A DNA stretch of 64,000 bases from WHSW01 sp963742205. Lineage in GTDB: Bacteria > Actinomycetota > Thermoleophilia > Solirubrobacterales > 70-9. Below are positions 44,431 to 53,215 of this stretch, piece by piece. Numbering within the stretch: position 1 is the stretch's first letter; every line of letters begins with the position of its first letter. The notes beneath the pieces are model-generated. The model was given only the letters and a program-made list of their open reading frames with translations. It had not been told where the DNA came from and did not search any database. The position numbers and the translations under genes were made by a program. The stretch covers positions 418,649 through 482,648 of the forward strand of contig CAVUKZ010000010.1 in the NCBI GenBank assembly GCA_963742205.1, given 5' to 3'.

Positions 44431-45591
44431 ATGAGCGTCGAGACCCCGATCCAGCCCGCCTACGCCATCCCCCAGGAGTTCGAGGACTTCCGCGAGACCA
44501 TCCGCCGGATGGCGGTCGAGCGCGTCGCCCCGCGGGCCCAGGAGATCGACGAGAAGGCCGAATACCCGCGCGACATCCGCGAGCTCTTCGCCTCCCACGA
44601 CCTGATGGGACTGCCGTTCGAGGAGCGCTACGGCGGCACCGGGACCGGGACGCTGATGCTCAACATCGCGGTCGAGGAGATCGCGAAGGCCTGCGCCTCG
44701 AGCGCCCTGATCCTGATGATCCAGGAGCTGGGCACGCTGCCGCTCAACCTCTTCGGCACCGACGAGCAGAAGGAGCGCTTCCTGCCGAAGTGCGCGACCG
44801 GCGAGTGGTCGCCCGCGTTCGCGCTCTCCGAGCCCGACGCCGGCTCGGACCCGGGCGGGATGCGGACCAAGGCGGTGCGCGACGGCGACGAGTGGGTGAT
44901 CGACGGCACCAAGAACTGGATCACCAACCTCGGGATCGCCGACTTCTACATCTGCTTCGCGGTCACCGACCCAGCGGCCGGCCACTCGGCGGGGATCTCC
45001 GCCTTCGTGGTCGAGGCCGACCGGCCCGGCTTCTCCGTCGGCAAGCTGGAGAAGAAGATGGGGATCAAGGGCTCGCCCACCGGCCAGCCGATCTTCGACA
45101 ACGTCCGCGTCCCGGCCGAGAACCTGATCGGTGAGGAGAACGCGGGGTTCAGGGTCGCCATGGCGACGCTCGACCGCTCGCGCCTCGGCGTCGCCGCCCA
45201 GGCCGTCGGGCTCGCACAGGGCGCGACCGACTACGCCGCCGCCTACGCCAAGGAGCGCCAGCAGTTCGGCAAGCCGATCGCGAGCTTCCAGGGGATCCAG
45301 TTCAAGCTCGCCGACATGGAGTCGCGCACGGCGGCGGCCCGCGAGCTGCTCTACCGCGCGGCGTCCAAGGTCGACGCCGGCGACGCCGACATGGGCAAGC
45401 ACTCGGCGATGGCGAAGCTGATCGCGTCGGACACCGCGATGGCCGTGACCACCGACGCGGTGCAGGTGCTGGGCGGCTACGGATACGTCAGCGAGTACCC
45501 GGTCGAGCGCATGATGCGCGACGCCAAGATCACCCAGATCTACGAGGGCACGAACGAGATCCAGCGGCTGGTGATCGCGCGGACGCTGTGA
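44431..45591 (+). CDS. Acyl-CoA dehydrogenase (short/medium-chain type)
   Basis: 386 residues from ATG 44431. FALSEPDAGSDPGGMRTKA, NWITNLGIADFYICF, MGIKGSPTGQPIF, FGKPIASFQGIQFKLADM and QVLGGYGYVSEYPVERMMRDAKI are typical. The catalytic base is the Glu of IYEGTNEIQ. The last 55 bp before the final two codons recur exactly at 52955-53009, so the present C-terminus (...ARTL) may have been created when the neighbouring cassette arrived; the second copy ends ...ARTMTR. Confidence 0.92.
   Translation: MSVETPIQPAYAIPQEFEDFRETIRRMAVERVAPRAQEIDEKAEYPRDIRELFASHDLMGLPFEERYGGTGTGTLMLNIAVEEIAKACASSALILMIQELGTLPLNLFGTDEQKERFLPKCATGEWSPAFALSEPDAGSDPGGMRTKAVRDGDEWVIDGTKNWITNLGIADFYICFAVTDPAAGHSAGISAFVVEADRPGFSVGKLEKKMGIKGSPTGQPIFDNVRVPAENLIGEENAGFRVAMATLDRSRLGVAAQAVGLAQGATDYAAAYAKERQQFGKPIASFQGIQFKLADMESRTAAARELLYRAASKVDAGDADMGKHSAMAKLIASDTAMAVTTDAVQVLGGYGYVSEYPVERMMRDAKITQIYEGTNEIQRLVIARTL
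45527..45581 (+). repeat. 55-bp direct repeat, left copy (acyl-CoA dehydrogenase 3' end)
   Basis: Exact match to 52955-53009, 7,428 bp away and in the same orientation. It encodes ITQIYEGTNEIQRLVIAR. The copies together flank the polysaccharide cassette like attachment or recombination sites. Confidence 0.92.
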
Positions 45592-45933
45592 AGGACCTGC
45601 CGGTCAGGATCGGGAGGAGTGCGAGTGAGCGAGAAGCTGATCACCGGACGAGCGGCCACCAGCTAGAGCGAGTTCGACTCGTAGGCTCTCGCCGGAACGT
45701 GCGCGCGCGCGTTTGCCCGAGTCTCATGCGTTGTTTATCGGTGTGCCACCGCCGCGACGTACTGTTTCGATCAATTGCGTGTTCAACGATGCGCCCGTGC
45801 GCGAGCAGTGTCTTGCTCGGCTTTCGCCCCGAGGACGGCTACTGGCTACTGATCGGACCGAGCGTGGAGCAGGTGGCGGCACGGCTGCATTCGACGAGGT
45901 CGACGCCCTGCGGCATGGGGAACGGAACACGGC
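45592..45933. other. 342-bp stretch at the left edge of the cassette, no supported gene
   Basis: A GGGAGGAG site (45611-45618) and GTG at 45625 begin a frame that stops after 13 codons (VSEKLITGRAATS, 45625-45666). It looks like the start of a gene that followed the dehydrogenase and was cut off. The rest has lower GC than the surroundings and shows no convincing reading frame or repeat. Confidence 0.5.
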
Positions 45934-46801
45934 GTGACCGCGCTCTACGCCACTCCAGCTGAGCGGGATCGCGCCGGCGAGGTCGAGTGGACGGAGAACC
46001 GGCCTCCGCGGCGCGGGCTGCCGCGACTCGAGCTCGGCGAGGCGTGGGGGCACCGCGATCTCGGCATCGTCTTGGCGCAGCGCACGCTCAAGGTGCGCTA
46101 TCGGCAGACACTGCTGGGCGTCGCCTGGGCGCTGTTGCAGCCGCTCGCCGGACTGGTGATCTTCACGATCGTCTTCGGGCGTCTGGCGAAGCTGCCGTCC
46201 GACGGCCTGCCGTACGCGGTCTTCGTCTATCCCGCGATGTGCCTCTGGACCTACGTCTCGGCGTCCGTCTCGGCCGCGGCGGCCGAACTGCCGCAGAACC
46301 CGCACCTGGTCACACGCGTGTACTTCCCGCGCATCCTGTCGCCCGCCGCCGCGGTTCTGCCGGGCCTGATTGACTTCATCGTCGCGCTCGCGCTCACCGC
46401 CGTCCTGCTCGTCGTGTACGACGTCACGCCCGGGCCGCAGGTCCTGCTCGTCCCGCTGTGGATCGCGGCGGCGGCGATTGTCGCGTTCGGCATCGGCACC
46501 TGGCTGGCGGCGATCAACGTCAAGTATCGCGATGTGCAGTACGTCCTGCCGTTCCTGTTGCAGACGTGGTTCTTCCTGAGTCCGATGGTGTTCCCGTCCT
46601 CGCTCGTGAGCGACGACTGGCGAACGCTCTATGCGCTCAACCCGCTGGTCGGCTTGATCGACGGTCTCCGCTGGTCGCTCGTGGGCGGTGCTGCTACCGC
46701 CGCTCGCGGACGTCGCCTCGCTCGTGAGCGCCGTCGTGATCGTGGTCGGCGGTCTGTTCTACTTCCGGTCGGTCGAAGTCCGCTTCGCGGACGTGATCTA
46801 G
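45934..46801 (+). CDS. wzm: ABC-2 type polysaccharide export permease (Wzm/TagG-like), one frameshift
   Basis: About 288 residues from GTG 45934. The sequence LAQRTLKVRYRQTLLGVAWALLQPL is the hallmark of O-antigen/teichoic-acid exporter permeases, followed by six membrane helices. One extra base near 46685-46690 disrupts the frame in the last helix; in the neighbouring frame it continues VLLPPLADVASLVSAVV and ends VRFADVI. The stop overlaps the GTG of the ATPase gene (TAGTG). It forms the channel half of an ABC exporter for lipid-linked polysaccharide. Confidence 0.88.
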
Positions 46802-48007
46802 TGAGCAACTCCGTCGAGGTCACCGGGCTGGGCAAGCGCTACAGGGCTGGCGGGGCCCCGGGGGCGATGCTGTTGACCGAGGTCATCGCGAACCGGATGC
46901 GCGAGCGCCGTGCCCCCAAGCGCGAGGACTTCTGGGCCCTGGAGGACGTGTCGTTCACGGTCGGCAGTGGTGAGCTGGTCGGCATCATCGGCCGCAACGG
47001 CGCAGGCAAGACCACGCTGCTGCGGATCCTCGCGCGGATCACGGCGCCGACGGCCGGGGTGGCCCGCGTGCGCGGACGGCTGAGCGCGCTGCTCGACGTC
47101 GGCACAGGCCTCCACGACGAACTCACAGGACGAGAGAACGTGTTCCTCAGCGGGGCGATCCTCGGCATGTCCCGCCGCGACGTGCGCGCGCGCTTCGACG
47201 AGATCGCCGCGTTCTCCGGCGTGGAACGCTTCCTCGACACGCCGCTGAAGCGCTACTCCGCCGGCATGCGCCTGCGGCTGGCGTTCGCCGTGGCAGCGCA
47301 CCTCGAGCCTGACGTGCTGGTCATCGACGAGGCGCTCGCGGTCGGCGACGCGGAGTTCCAGCGCCGCTGCATCGGACGGATGGAGGACCTCCAGCGCTCC
47401 GGCCGGACGGTCGTCTTCGTGTCGCACGACCTGGGCGCGATCGGCCGGCTGTGCGACCGGACGCTGTGGCTCGATCATGGGCAGATCGCCTTCGACGGTG
47501 CCACGCATGAGACGCTCCGGCGGTACTTCGACGCCGTCGGGCGGATCGACGCCGGACGCGTGGACATCGAGCCCGACCCTCATCTGCCGGTGGCCTTGAC
47601 GAGCGTCTGGCTCGCGGCCGAGGACGGTGCACCGCTCACCGAGGCGGTGCGACACGAAGCGATAGTCCTCCGGCTCCGCGATCGATGTTCGCGACCGTAT
47701 CCCCGGTCTCGACGTCGGGTTCTACATCGCCGACTCGTTGGGCCAGCGCGTGCTCGAGGACACGCTCCGCGTCGCCGAGCCGGGGTCAGCGCTCGGCGCC
47801 GCGCCCGGGGACGCGGAGCTCGCCGTGACGCTCCCGGGCGTGCTGCGGGCGGACGACTACCTCGTCGGCGTCTACGTGTACGCGGGCGACGACTGGTATC
47901 TGATCGAGGAGCCGCTGCGCTTCCGCGTCGCCCCGGCCCAGGGGGAGTCCGATGACGGGCTGCGCCCTGCGGTGCGGCCGCAGCTGCGCTGGTCGGTGAC
48001 GCTGTGA
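46801..48007 (+). CDS. wzt: ABC polysaccharide exporter ATPase with C-terminal Wzt domain, one frameshift
   Basis: About 401 residues. The nucleotide-binding domain has Walker A GRNGAGKTT, an H-loop in VFVSHD, signature YSAGMRLRLAFAVA and Walker B VLVIDEAL. LSALLDVGTGLHDELTGRENVFLSG is specific to the Wzt/TagH subfamily. The C-terminal ~140 residues are a beta-sandwich, as in Wzt domains that recognise the finished polysaccharide. One extra base near 47676 interrupts it; it resumes as AIDVRDRIPGLDVGFYIAD. A specialised Wzt C-domain suggests export coupled to recognition of a modified chain end. Confidence 0.88.
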
Positions 48008-48891
48008 GCGGCCGACTGCCCGTCAGCGTCATCATCCCCACGATCGGCCGGATCGAGCTGCTTCGCGACTGCTTGCACTCGCTCGCCGCCGGCACCGCCC
48101 TCCCGGCCGAGGTCGTGCTCGTGGACCAGAGCCGCGGCGACGCGCTGGTGGCGCTGATCACCGATCTGCCGGCGCTGCGCATCCGGCGGGTCCAGAGCGA
48201 TGCGCGGAACATCGCGGTCGCGTACAACGTCGGCATCCGCGCCGCTCACGAGGCGCTCGTGGCCATCACGCACGACGATTGCACCGTCGCGGCGGACTGG
48301 CTCGAGGTCGGCGTGCGGACCGTCGCGCCGCGCCCCGACCTGCTCGCCACCGGCCGGGTGATGCCCGACGGCGACACGGACCGCGTCCCGTCGTGCAAGA
48401 CGAGCGAGGAGGCGCGCGAGTACCGCGGCGACCCCGAGGTGTCGCTGCTCTTCCCGGCCAACATGGTCGTCGACCGCTCCGAGCTGCTGGCGCTCGGCGG
48501 CTTCGACGAGGCGTTCGCGCGGGCGGCCGAGGACGGCGACCTGTGCTTTCGCTGGCTACGGTCGGGACGGACGCTGCGCTACGAGCCGGCGATGACGGTC
48601 TGGCACCGCGACTGGCGGACACGTGACGAGCTGCTCGCGCTCAACGTCCGCTACGCGTTCGATCAGGGGCGGATGTACGGGAAGCACTTGTGGCGGCGCG
48701 ACTGGGCGATCGCCCCGTTCGTCGCCCGCGATGCCCGCGAGGCGCTGCCGCTGCTGCGCGCCCGGCTGCTGCGCGAGTCGGTGGCCACGAGCGACTGGCG
48801 GCGCGGGCTCGCGCGCGGCCTGCCCGCGGGCCTCGTCGTCGGCCTGGCGCAACAGGCGCAGCACTCGTGGCGGCAGGCGCGGTCGCGATGA
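48004..48891 (+). CDS. Family 2 glycosyltransferase
   Basis: 295 residues from GTG 48004 (GTGA overlap with the ATPase stop). VSVIIPTIGRIELLRDCLHSL begins the GT-A fold, ITHDDCT near residue 92 acts as the DxD-like metal site, and GGFDEAFARAAEDGDLCFRW is the acceptor/ED motif. The C-terminal ~80 residues form basic helices that may attach it to the membrane. It likely adds a sugar to the exported glycan. Specificity cannot be predicted. Confidence 0.85.
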   Translation: MSGRLPVSVIIPTIGRIELLRDCLHSLAAGTALPAEVVLVDQSRGDALVALITDLPALRIRRVQSDARNIAVAYNVGIRAAHEALVAITHDDCTVAADWLEVGVRTVAPRPDLLATGRVMPDGDTDRVPSCKTSEEAREYRGDPEVSLLFPANMVVDRSELLALGGFDEAFARAAEDGDLCFRWLRSGRTLRYEPAMTVWHRDWRTRDELLALNVRYAFDQGRMYGKHLWRRDWAIAPFVARDAREALPLLRARLLRESVATSDWRRGLARGLPAGLVVGLAQQAQHSWRQARSR

Positions 48892-49598
48892 GCGCCCGCA
48901 GCACACGCCGGCACCCACGGCCGTGGCAGTTCGACTATCTGCACGTACGCCGTCTGCTGGACGACCTGCGGCCCGCGCTGGCCCAGCTCGCCGCGCCGGG
49001 CGGCGTCGTCCTCGACGTGTTCTGCGGCAGCCGACCGTACGACGACCTGTACCCCCCGGGTGTGAAGGTCGTAGGGCTCGACGTCTTCGACCACTACGGC
49101 GTGGCCGACATCGTCACCACCGAGTTCCTGCCGGGCGCCGACGCCGAGTACGACGCACTGGCGTGCATCGAGGCGTTCCACTACGTCACCGATCCGGCGC
49201 ACGGCGTCCGCGAGCTGCGGCGGGTGATCAAGCCCGGCGCGCGCGTTGTCGTCTCCGTCCCGGTCGTGTGGGAGTACGACCGCCAGATCGTCGAGCACCG
49301 GTACACGTCGGGCTCGTTGCGGCAGCTGTTCGACGGCTGGGACAGCGTCGCGGTCGTCGAGAACGGCGGCCGTGCCGTCACCTGGGCCCTGGTCACGGGC
49401 ACACTCCTGCGCGCCTTCGAGGAGGAGCTCGCCGGCCGGCTTCCACGCGCCGCGGTCCAGTCCGCGTTCGCGCTCGCCTACCTCGGCCTGAACGGCGTGG
49501 GCGTGCTGCTCGACGCCGTCGAGCAGCGCCGCCGCCATCCGCGTCACGTGCTCGCGCCCAACATCATGCTCACCGCGCGGCGGCCGGCCGATGGCTGA
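48888..49598 (+). CDS. SAM-dependent methyltransferase of the polysaccharide cassette
   Basis: 236 residues from ATG 48888 (ATGA overlap). Motif I is modified: VVLDVFCGSRPYDDLYPP replaces the common GxGxG, then VVGLDVFDHYGVADIV, ALACIEAFHYVTD and VIKPGARVVVSVPV. Such proteins in capsule or O-antigen loci methylate sugars, and a terminal methyl group is a known export signal for Wzt C-domains. That role is inference from context. Confidence 0.75.
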   Translation: MSARSTRRHPRPWQFDYLHVRRLLDDLRPALAQLAAPGGVVLDVFCGSRPYDDLYPPGVKVVGLDVFDHYGVADIVTTEFLPGADAEYDALACIEAFHYVTDPAHGVRELRRVIKPGARVVVSVPVVWEYDRQIVEHRYTSGSLRQLFDGWDSVAVVENGGRAVTWALVTGTLLRAFEEELAGRLPRAAVQSAFALAYLGLNGVGVLLDAVEQRRRHPRHVLAPNIMLTARRPADG

Positions 49599-50525
49599 CG
49601 GCGTGTCGGTCGTGATCCCGTCGCGCGACCGGGCGCACATCGTCATCGACACGGTGCGTCTGACACTCGGCCAGCGCGACGTCGAGTTCGAGATCATCGT
49701 CGTCGACGACGGTTCGCGCGACGGCACGGCGGAGGTGCTCGAGGCACTCGGTGACCCACGCGTCGTCGTGCTGCGCAACGCGGTCAACCGCGGTGTGGCC
49801 CACGCGCGCAACCGCGGCATCAAGCAGGCGGCGCATCCCTGGATCGCGTTCCTCGACGACGACGACCGCTGGAGCCCGGACAAGCTGCGCGTGCAACTCG
49901 ATCGCATCGCGGCGGAGGCGGCCGACTTCGCCTACACCGCCGGGCTCGCGGTCGCGGCCGGCGACGCCCAGGTCCTGTACCTCTCCCCGCGTTCCCGCCC
50001 GATGAGCTGCGGCGCGGCATCCGCAGCCGCAACCTCGTCTTCGCGGGCTCGTCCAACGTGCTCGCGCGCACCGAGCTGCTGCGGCGTCTCGGCGGCTTCG
50101 ACGAGTCGTTGCACCACATCGCGGACTGGGATCTGTGGATCCGTCTGACCGAGGCCGGGCGACCGGCCGCCTGCCCGGAGCCACTCGTCGCGTACATCGT
50201 GCACGCGTCGAACATGCACCGGACCGCGACGATTGACAGCGCGGCGCGGGAAGGCCGCCTGCTGCGCGCCAAGCACGCGTACAGCAGCCTGCCGGGCCGG
50301 TTCGATCCCGTCGTGTTTCGCGGGTGGATCGCCGAGGGACAGGCCCGCTCGGGGCGACCCGGGCGCGCCGCCGTCACATACGCCGTCACGGCCGTGCGCC
50401 ACGGCAGCCGGTCCGATGCGCGGCGCGCGGTGGGCTTGGCACTGCGCGCCGTCGGCCTCCGCGGCTCGCACCACGCCTCGGATTTCGACGGCTCCACGCC
50501 GGGCTGGCTATCGATCGGCCCATAG
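49591..50525 (+). CDS. Family 2 glycosyltransferase, one frameshift
   Basis: About 311 residues from ATG 49591, overlapping the methyltransferase end by 8 nt. VSVVIPSRDRAHIVIDTVRL, VDDGSRDGT, and FLDDDDRWSPDKL (DxD site) define a GT-A GT2 enzyme. One base seems to be missing near 49985-49990; the sequence then continues as FPPDELRRGIRSRNLVFAGSSNVLARTELLRRLGGFDES. Its end overlaps the convergent deacetylase gene by 18 nt. Confidence 0.82.
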
Positions 50526-51482
50526 CTCGCATGCCATGGCGAGCTCGAACGAGCTGGGATCCTCGAGCAGCAGCTCGGCGCGCCCGAGCAACAGCCGATC
50601 GGAGCGCGCCGTGATCGACCGGCCCGGTCCGCCGAAGCCGTCGGTATAGCCGGCGGCGCGGGCCGCGGCGGCGATGCGCTCATCGGCGCATCCGTGTGGA
50701 TAGGCGATGGTCGTCAGGTGACGCCCGGTGACCTCCTCGAGCGCGGCCCGTCCGTCGCCCAGGGCGCGCACCAGTTCGTCATCCGCGAGCTCCGGCAGCG
50801 GTCGGTGTTCCCGGGTGTGGAACCCGACCTCGAAGCCCGCCTGCGCCAGATGCCGGACCTGCGACCGCGTCAGATTGTAGGCGGGCGGGTCCTCTCCGAT
50901 CAGCTGCGAGAGCGCCTGCGCCACCGCCGCGCGAACCGCCGCCGGCGATCGCTCGACATCCGCGGCGAGGCCAGCGAAAGGCTGCTCGGCCGGCGCGCGC
51001 AGGCCCGCCGTGCGAAGCGCCGGGCGCGGGTCGAGGCCGCGGTCCGCTGCCGCCTGCAGGCGCTGCCACCAGAAGCCCTGCGGTCCGTCCAGACCCGCCC
51101 CGGTCAGGAAGAACGTGGCCGGGCAGGCGAGGCGCTGCAGCACCGGCGCCGCAACCTCGAGATGGCTTGCGAGGTCATCATCGAAGGTGACAGCGATCGG
51201 GATCCGCCCGCCGCGCCGGCGCGCGAGCATCGCGCGGTGAAGCTGAGAAGCGGCCACCAGCTCGTACGACCGTCGCAGGTGACGCAGATGCCGCTCGAGC
51301 GCCGCGGCGCTGATCCCGGGCACGACCTGCTCTACCGAGGGGCGCGTGCGGAACGTCTGATGGTAGACGAGCGCGCCCGCGACGCGGGTCGGCGACGCCC
51401 GCAGCCGCCAGCGAAGGACGGCTGCCCGCGTCCGCCGCCACGAGGCACCAAGCTTGCGCCGCGTCACCGCGTGCCAACTCAC
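50508..51482 (-). CDS. Polysaccharide deacetylase (NodB-like) domain
   Basis: About 324 residues if started at GTG 51482. The metal site of carbohydrate esterase family 4 is recognisable: TFDDD (~125), and FHTREH for the two His, with the late IAYPHGCADE and GYTDGFGG motifs. It would remove N-acetyl or O-acetyl groups from a glycan. No stop codon separates it from the GT4 domain upstream in the same frame, so it may be the C-terminal half of one ~700-residue protein. Confidence 0.78.
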   Translation of the reverse strand: MSWHAVTRRKLGASWRRTRAAVLRWRLRASPTRVAGALVYHQTFRTRPSVEQVVPGISAAALERHLRHLRRSYELVAASQLHRAMLARRRGGRIPIAVTFDDDLASHLEVAAPVLQRLACPATFFLTGAGLDGPQGFWWQRLQAAADRGLDPRPALRTAGLRAPAEQPFAGLAADVERSPAAVRAAVAQALSQLIGEDPPAYNLTRSQVRHLAQAGFEVGFHTREHRPLPELADDELVRALGDGRAALEEVTGRHLTTIAYPHGCADERIAAAARAAGYTDGFGGPGRSITARSDRLLLGRAELLLEDPSSFELAMACELWADR

Positions 51483-52638
51483 ACGCGCACTCCCTCGGTC
51501 GGCCCGACGAGCGGTGAGCCGGCGGATCTCGGCGCTCAACCGGGGGTGCGTCCGCGCCTCGTCGAACTCCTGCTCCACGCGGCGGCGTCCCACTTCGGCG
51601 AGCTTCTGCGCAAGGCCCGGCTCATGGCGGAGGCGAGCGACCGCTCCGGCAAGCGCGGCCGGGTCGCCCGGAGCGACCAGCAGGCCGCTCAACTGGTCGG
51701 TGACGACATCGGGGATGCTCCCCATGCGCGCCGCAACCACGGGCGTCCTGAAGCGCCATCGCCTCCATGAGGACGAGCGGCGTCACCTCGCCCGCCGGGA
51801 GCAGCAGCGCGTCTGCGGTCAGCAGGCGGGAAGCGACGGTGGCGGTCGGCCCGGCGAAATGGACCTGCTGTGCCACAGAGAGGTCACGCGCCTGTTCTCG
51901 AAGCTCGGCGGCGTAGACGGGATCGGCCTCGAGCCCATGGATCGTCAGCTGGGCCTCGAGCCCCCGATCGCGCAGCGCCCGCACGGCCGCGATCGCGACA
52001 TCCTGGCGCTTGTGGCGGTCCAACGTCCCGACCATCACGAGCTGGACCGGATCGGCGGCGAACAGCTCACGCGGCCCCGGATCGCGCGGAACGGGGATGC
52101 CGACGGGATTCTGCAAGACGCTCGCGCGTGCACCGTCGAAGGCGTGAGCGATCCACGATGAAATCGCCACGACCGTGTGCGCCAGCGTGCCGTGCACGCG
52201 GAACAGTCGCCTTGCGGCCGCGGACCTCGGCGCCTCCTGCGCGTGTACGACGACCGGGACACCTGCCAGCCAGGCGCCGATGACAGGCGCCAGCAGCACC
52301 GTGCTATTGACGACGATCACGTCGATGCGATGCCGCCGGACGAGCCCGACGAACCGCACCGCATCCGGGATGGCGCGACCAAGCTGGAGCGCCCACCGGC
52401 CGCGCGACGCGCCCCAGATCGGCACGGAAGTCGGACCACGGACGATGCCGGCGGCGACCTCCGCGAAAGCGGCCTGCAGCGGGCCGGGGCCAACCGCGAT
52501 CACGAGGTCGCACTCGCTTTGCAGCGCACGCGCCTGGCCGAGTGCGACCTGTTGTGCGCCCCCCCACTCGGCACTGTGCACGGCCATGAGCACGCGGGTC
52601 CGGCGACGTGGCGCGCGTGGAAAGAAGAGAGCCGGCAT
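51483..52638 (-). CDS. Family 4 glycosyltransferase (possibly fused to the deacetylase), one frameshift
   Basis: About 385 residues from ATG 52638. Features of GT-B GT4 enzymes: VLMAVHSAEWGGAQQVALGQARAL at the start, VVVHAQEAPRS, LQNPVGIPVP, VGTLDRHKRQDVAIAAV and the EX7E-type VTPLVLMEAMA. One extra base near 51746 shifts the frame at MALQ/TPVVAARMGSIPDVV. The open frame runs on without a stop into the deacetylase domain. In this direction it converges with the five plus-strand genes of the cassette. Confidence 0.78.
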
Positions 52639-52954
52639 GCGACGATCCTGGACGATACGGGGCTCGACCCGGTATGAGCGGCAGCGTTTCTGACGCGGCC
52701 GCCGGCTCCGCGAACGTCCTAGAGGGAAGGCGCCGGGCGGTGAGGCGATCATGGCCAACACGTCCGCCATCGTCCGCTCGACTCGGTCACTGGGCCGGTA
52801 CGCCGAACACGATCTTCACGGTCCCGGTGACGAGCTAGGTGCGGCCAGTCGCGTCGTTTCCAGCCCGACGGTGAGCCCCCGAATCGAGCGGGTCCCAGGG
52901 GGTCCCAGAGCGGGGTATTTTGTGCTCGAGAGCAGGCTCGCGTGCCTGGGCTCC
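52639..52954. other. 316-bp right edge of the cassette, no supported gene
   Basis: No real gene is seen. A short frame ends HWAGTPNTIFTVPVTS at 52838 and could be the tail of a lost gene. CCCCG and CGGGG followed by TATTTT near 52876-52921 could form a weak terminator. The 55-bp repeat begins at 52955. Confidence 0.4.
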
Positions 52955-53025
52955 AGATCACCCAGATCTACGAGGGCACGAACGAGATCCAGCGGCTGGT
53001 GATCGCGCGCACGATGACGCGCTGA
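52955..53025 (+). pseudogene. Orphan acyl-CoA dehydrogenase C-terminus (right copy of the 55-bp repeat)
   Basis: In frame the sequence encodes ITQIYEGTNEIQRLVIARTMTR followed by TGA. The first 55 bp (52955-53009) are identical to 45527-45581 at the end of the intact dehydrogenase gene. Upstream sequence is unrelated. The fragment keeps its stop codon and is followed at once by a hairpin, so it looks like an original gene end displaced by the cassette. Confidence 0.85.
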
Positions 53026-53031
53026 GGGCCG

Positions 53032-53074
53032 GGGCGCCGGCCGTGCGCTCCCAGCCGACGGCCAGCCGGCGCCC
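53032..53074 (+). terminator. Hairpin terminator after the orphan dehydrogenase end
   Basis: GGGCGCCGGC (53032-53041) and GCCGGCGCCC (53065-53074) form a perfect 10-bp GC stem with a 23-nt loop, followed by ATTT. It lies 6 bp after the TGA of the displaced gene end. Confidence 0.65.
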
Positions 53075-53215
53075 ATTTCGCCGACTCGGCGTTTTTGCAC
53101 CCTATGCGTCCTCTGGCGACGAGTCGGCGGGCACGGGCGCCCGGATGGCGCTCGGGCCCGCGCGGGTGGCGCGCCGAGATGTGGCGGGAGTGTGGCGCTA
53201 CGACGCGGTGCGGCG

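Noticed and set aside
45588..45962. Open frame of 124 codons after the dehydrogenase
   Set aside because: Cys/Arg-rich translation without motif, overlapping the wzm start in another frame. The region is better read as non-coding cassette edge.
45582..52954. Integrase, transposase or tRNA that would explain insertion of the cassette
   Set aside because: I looked on both strands in the cassette and its edges and found none, so a classical integrative element is not supported.
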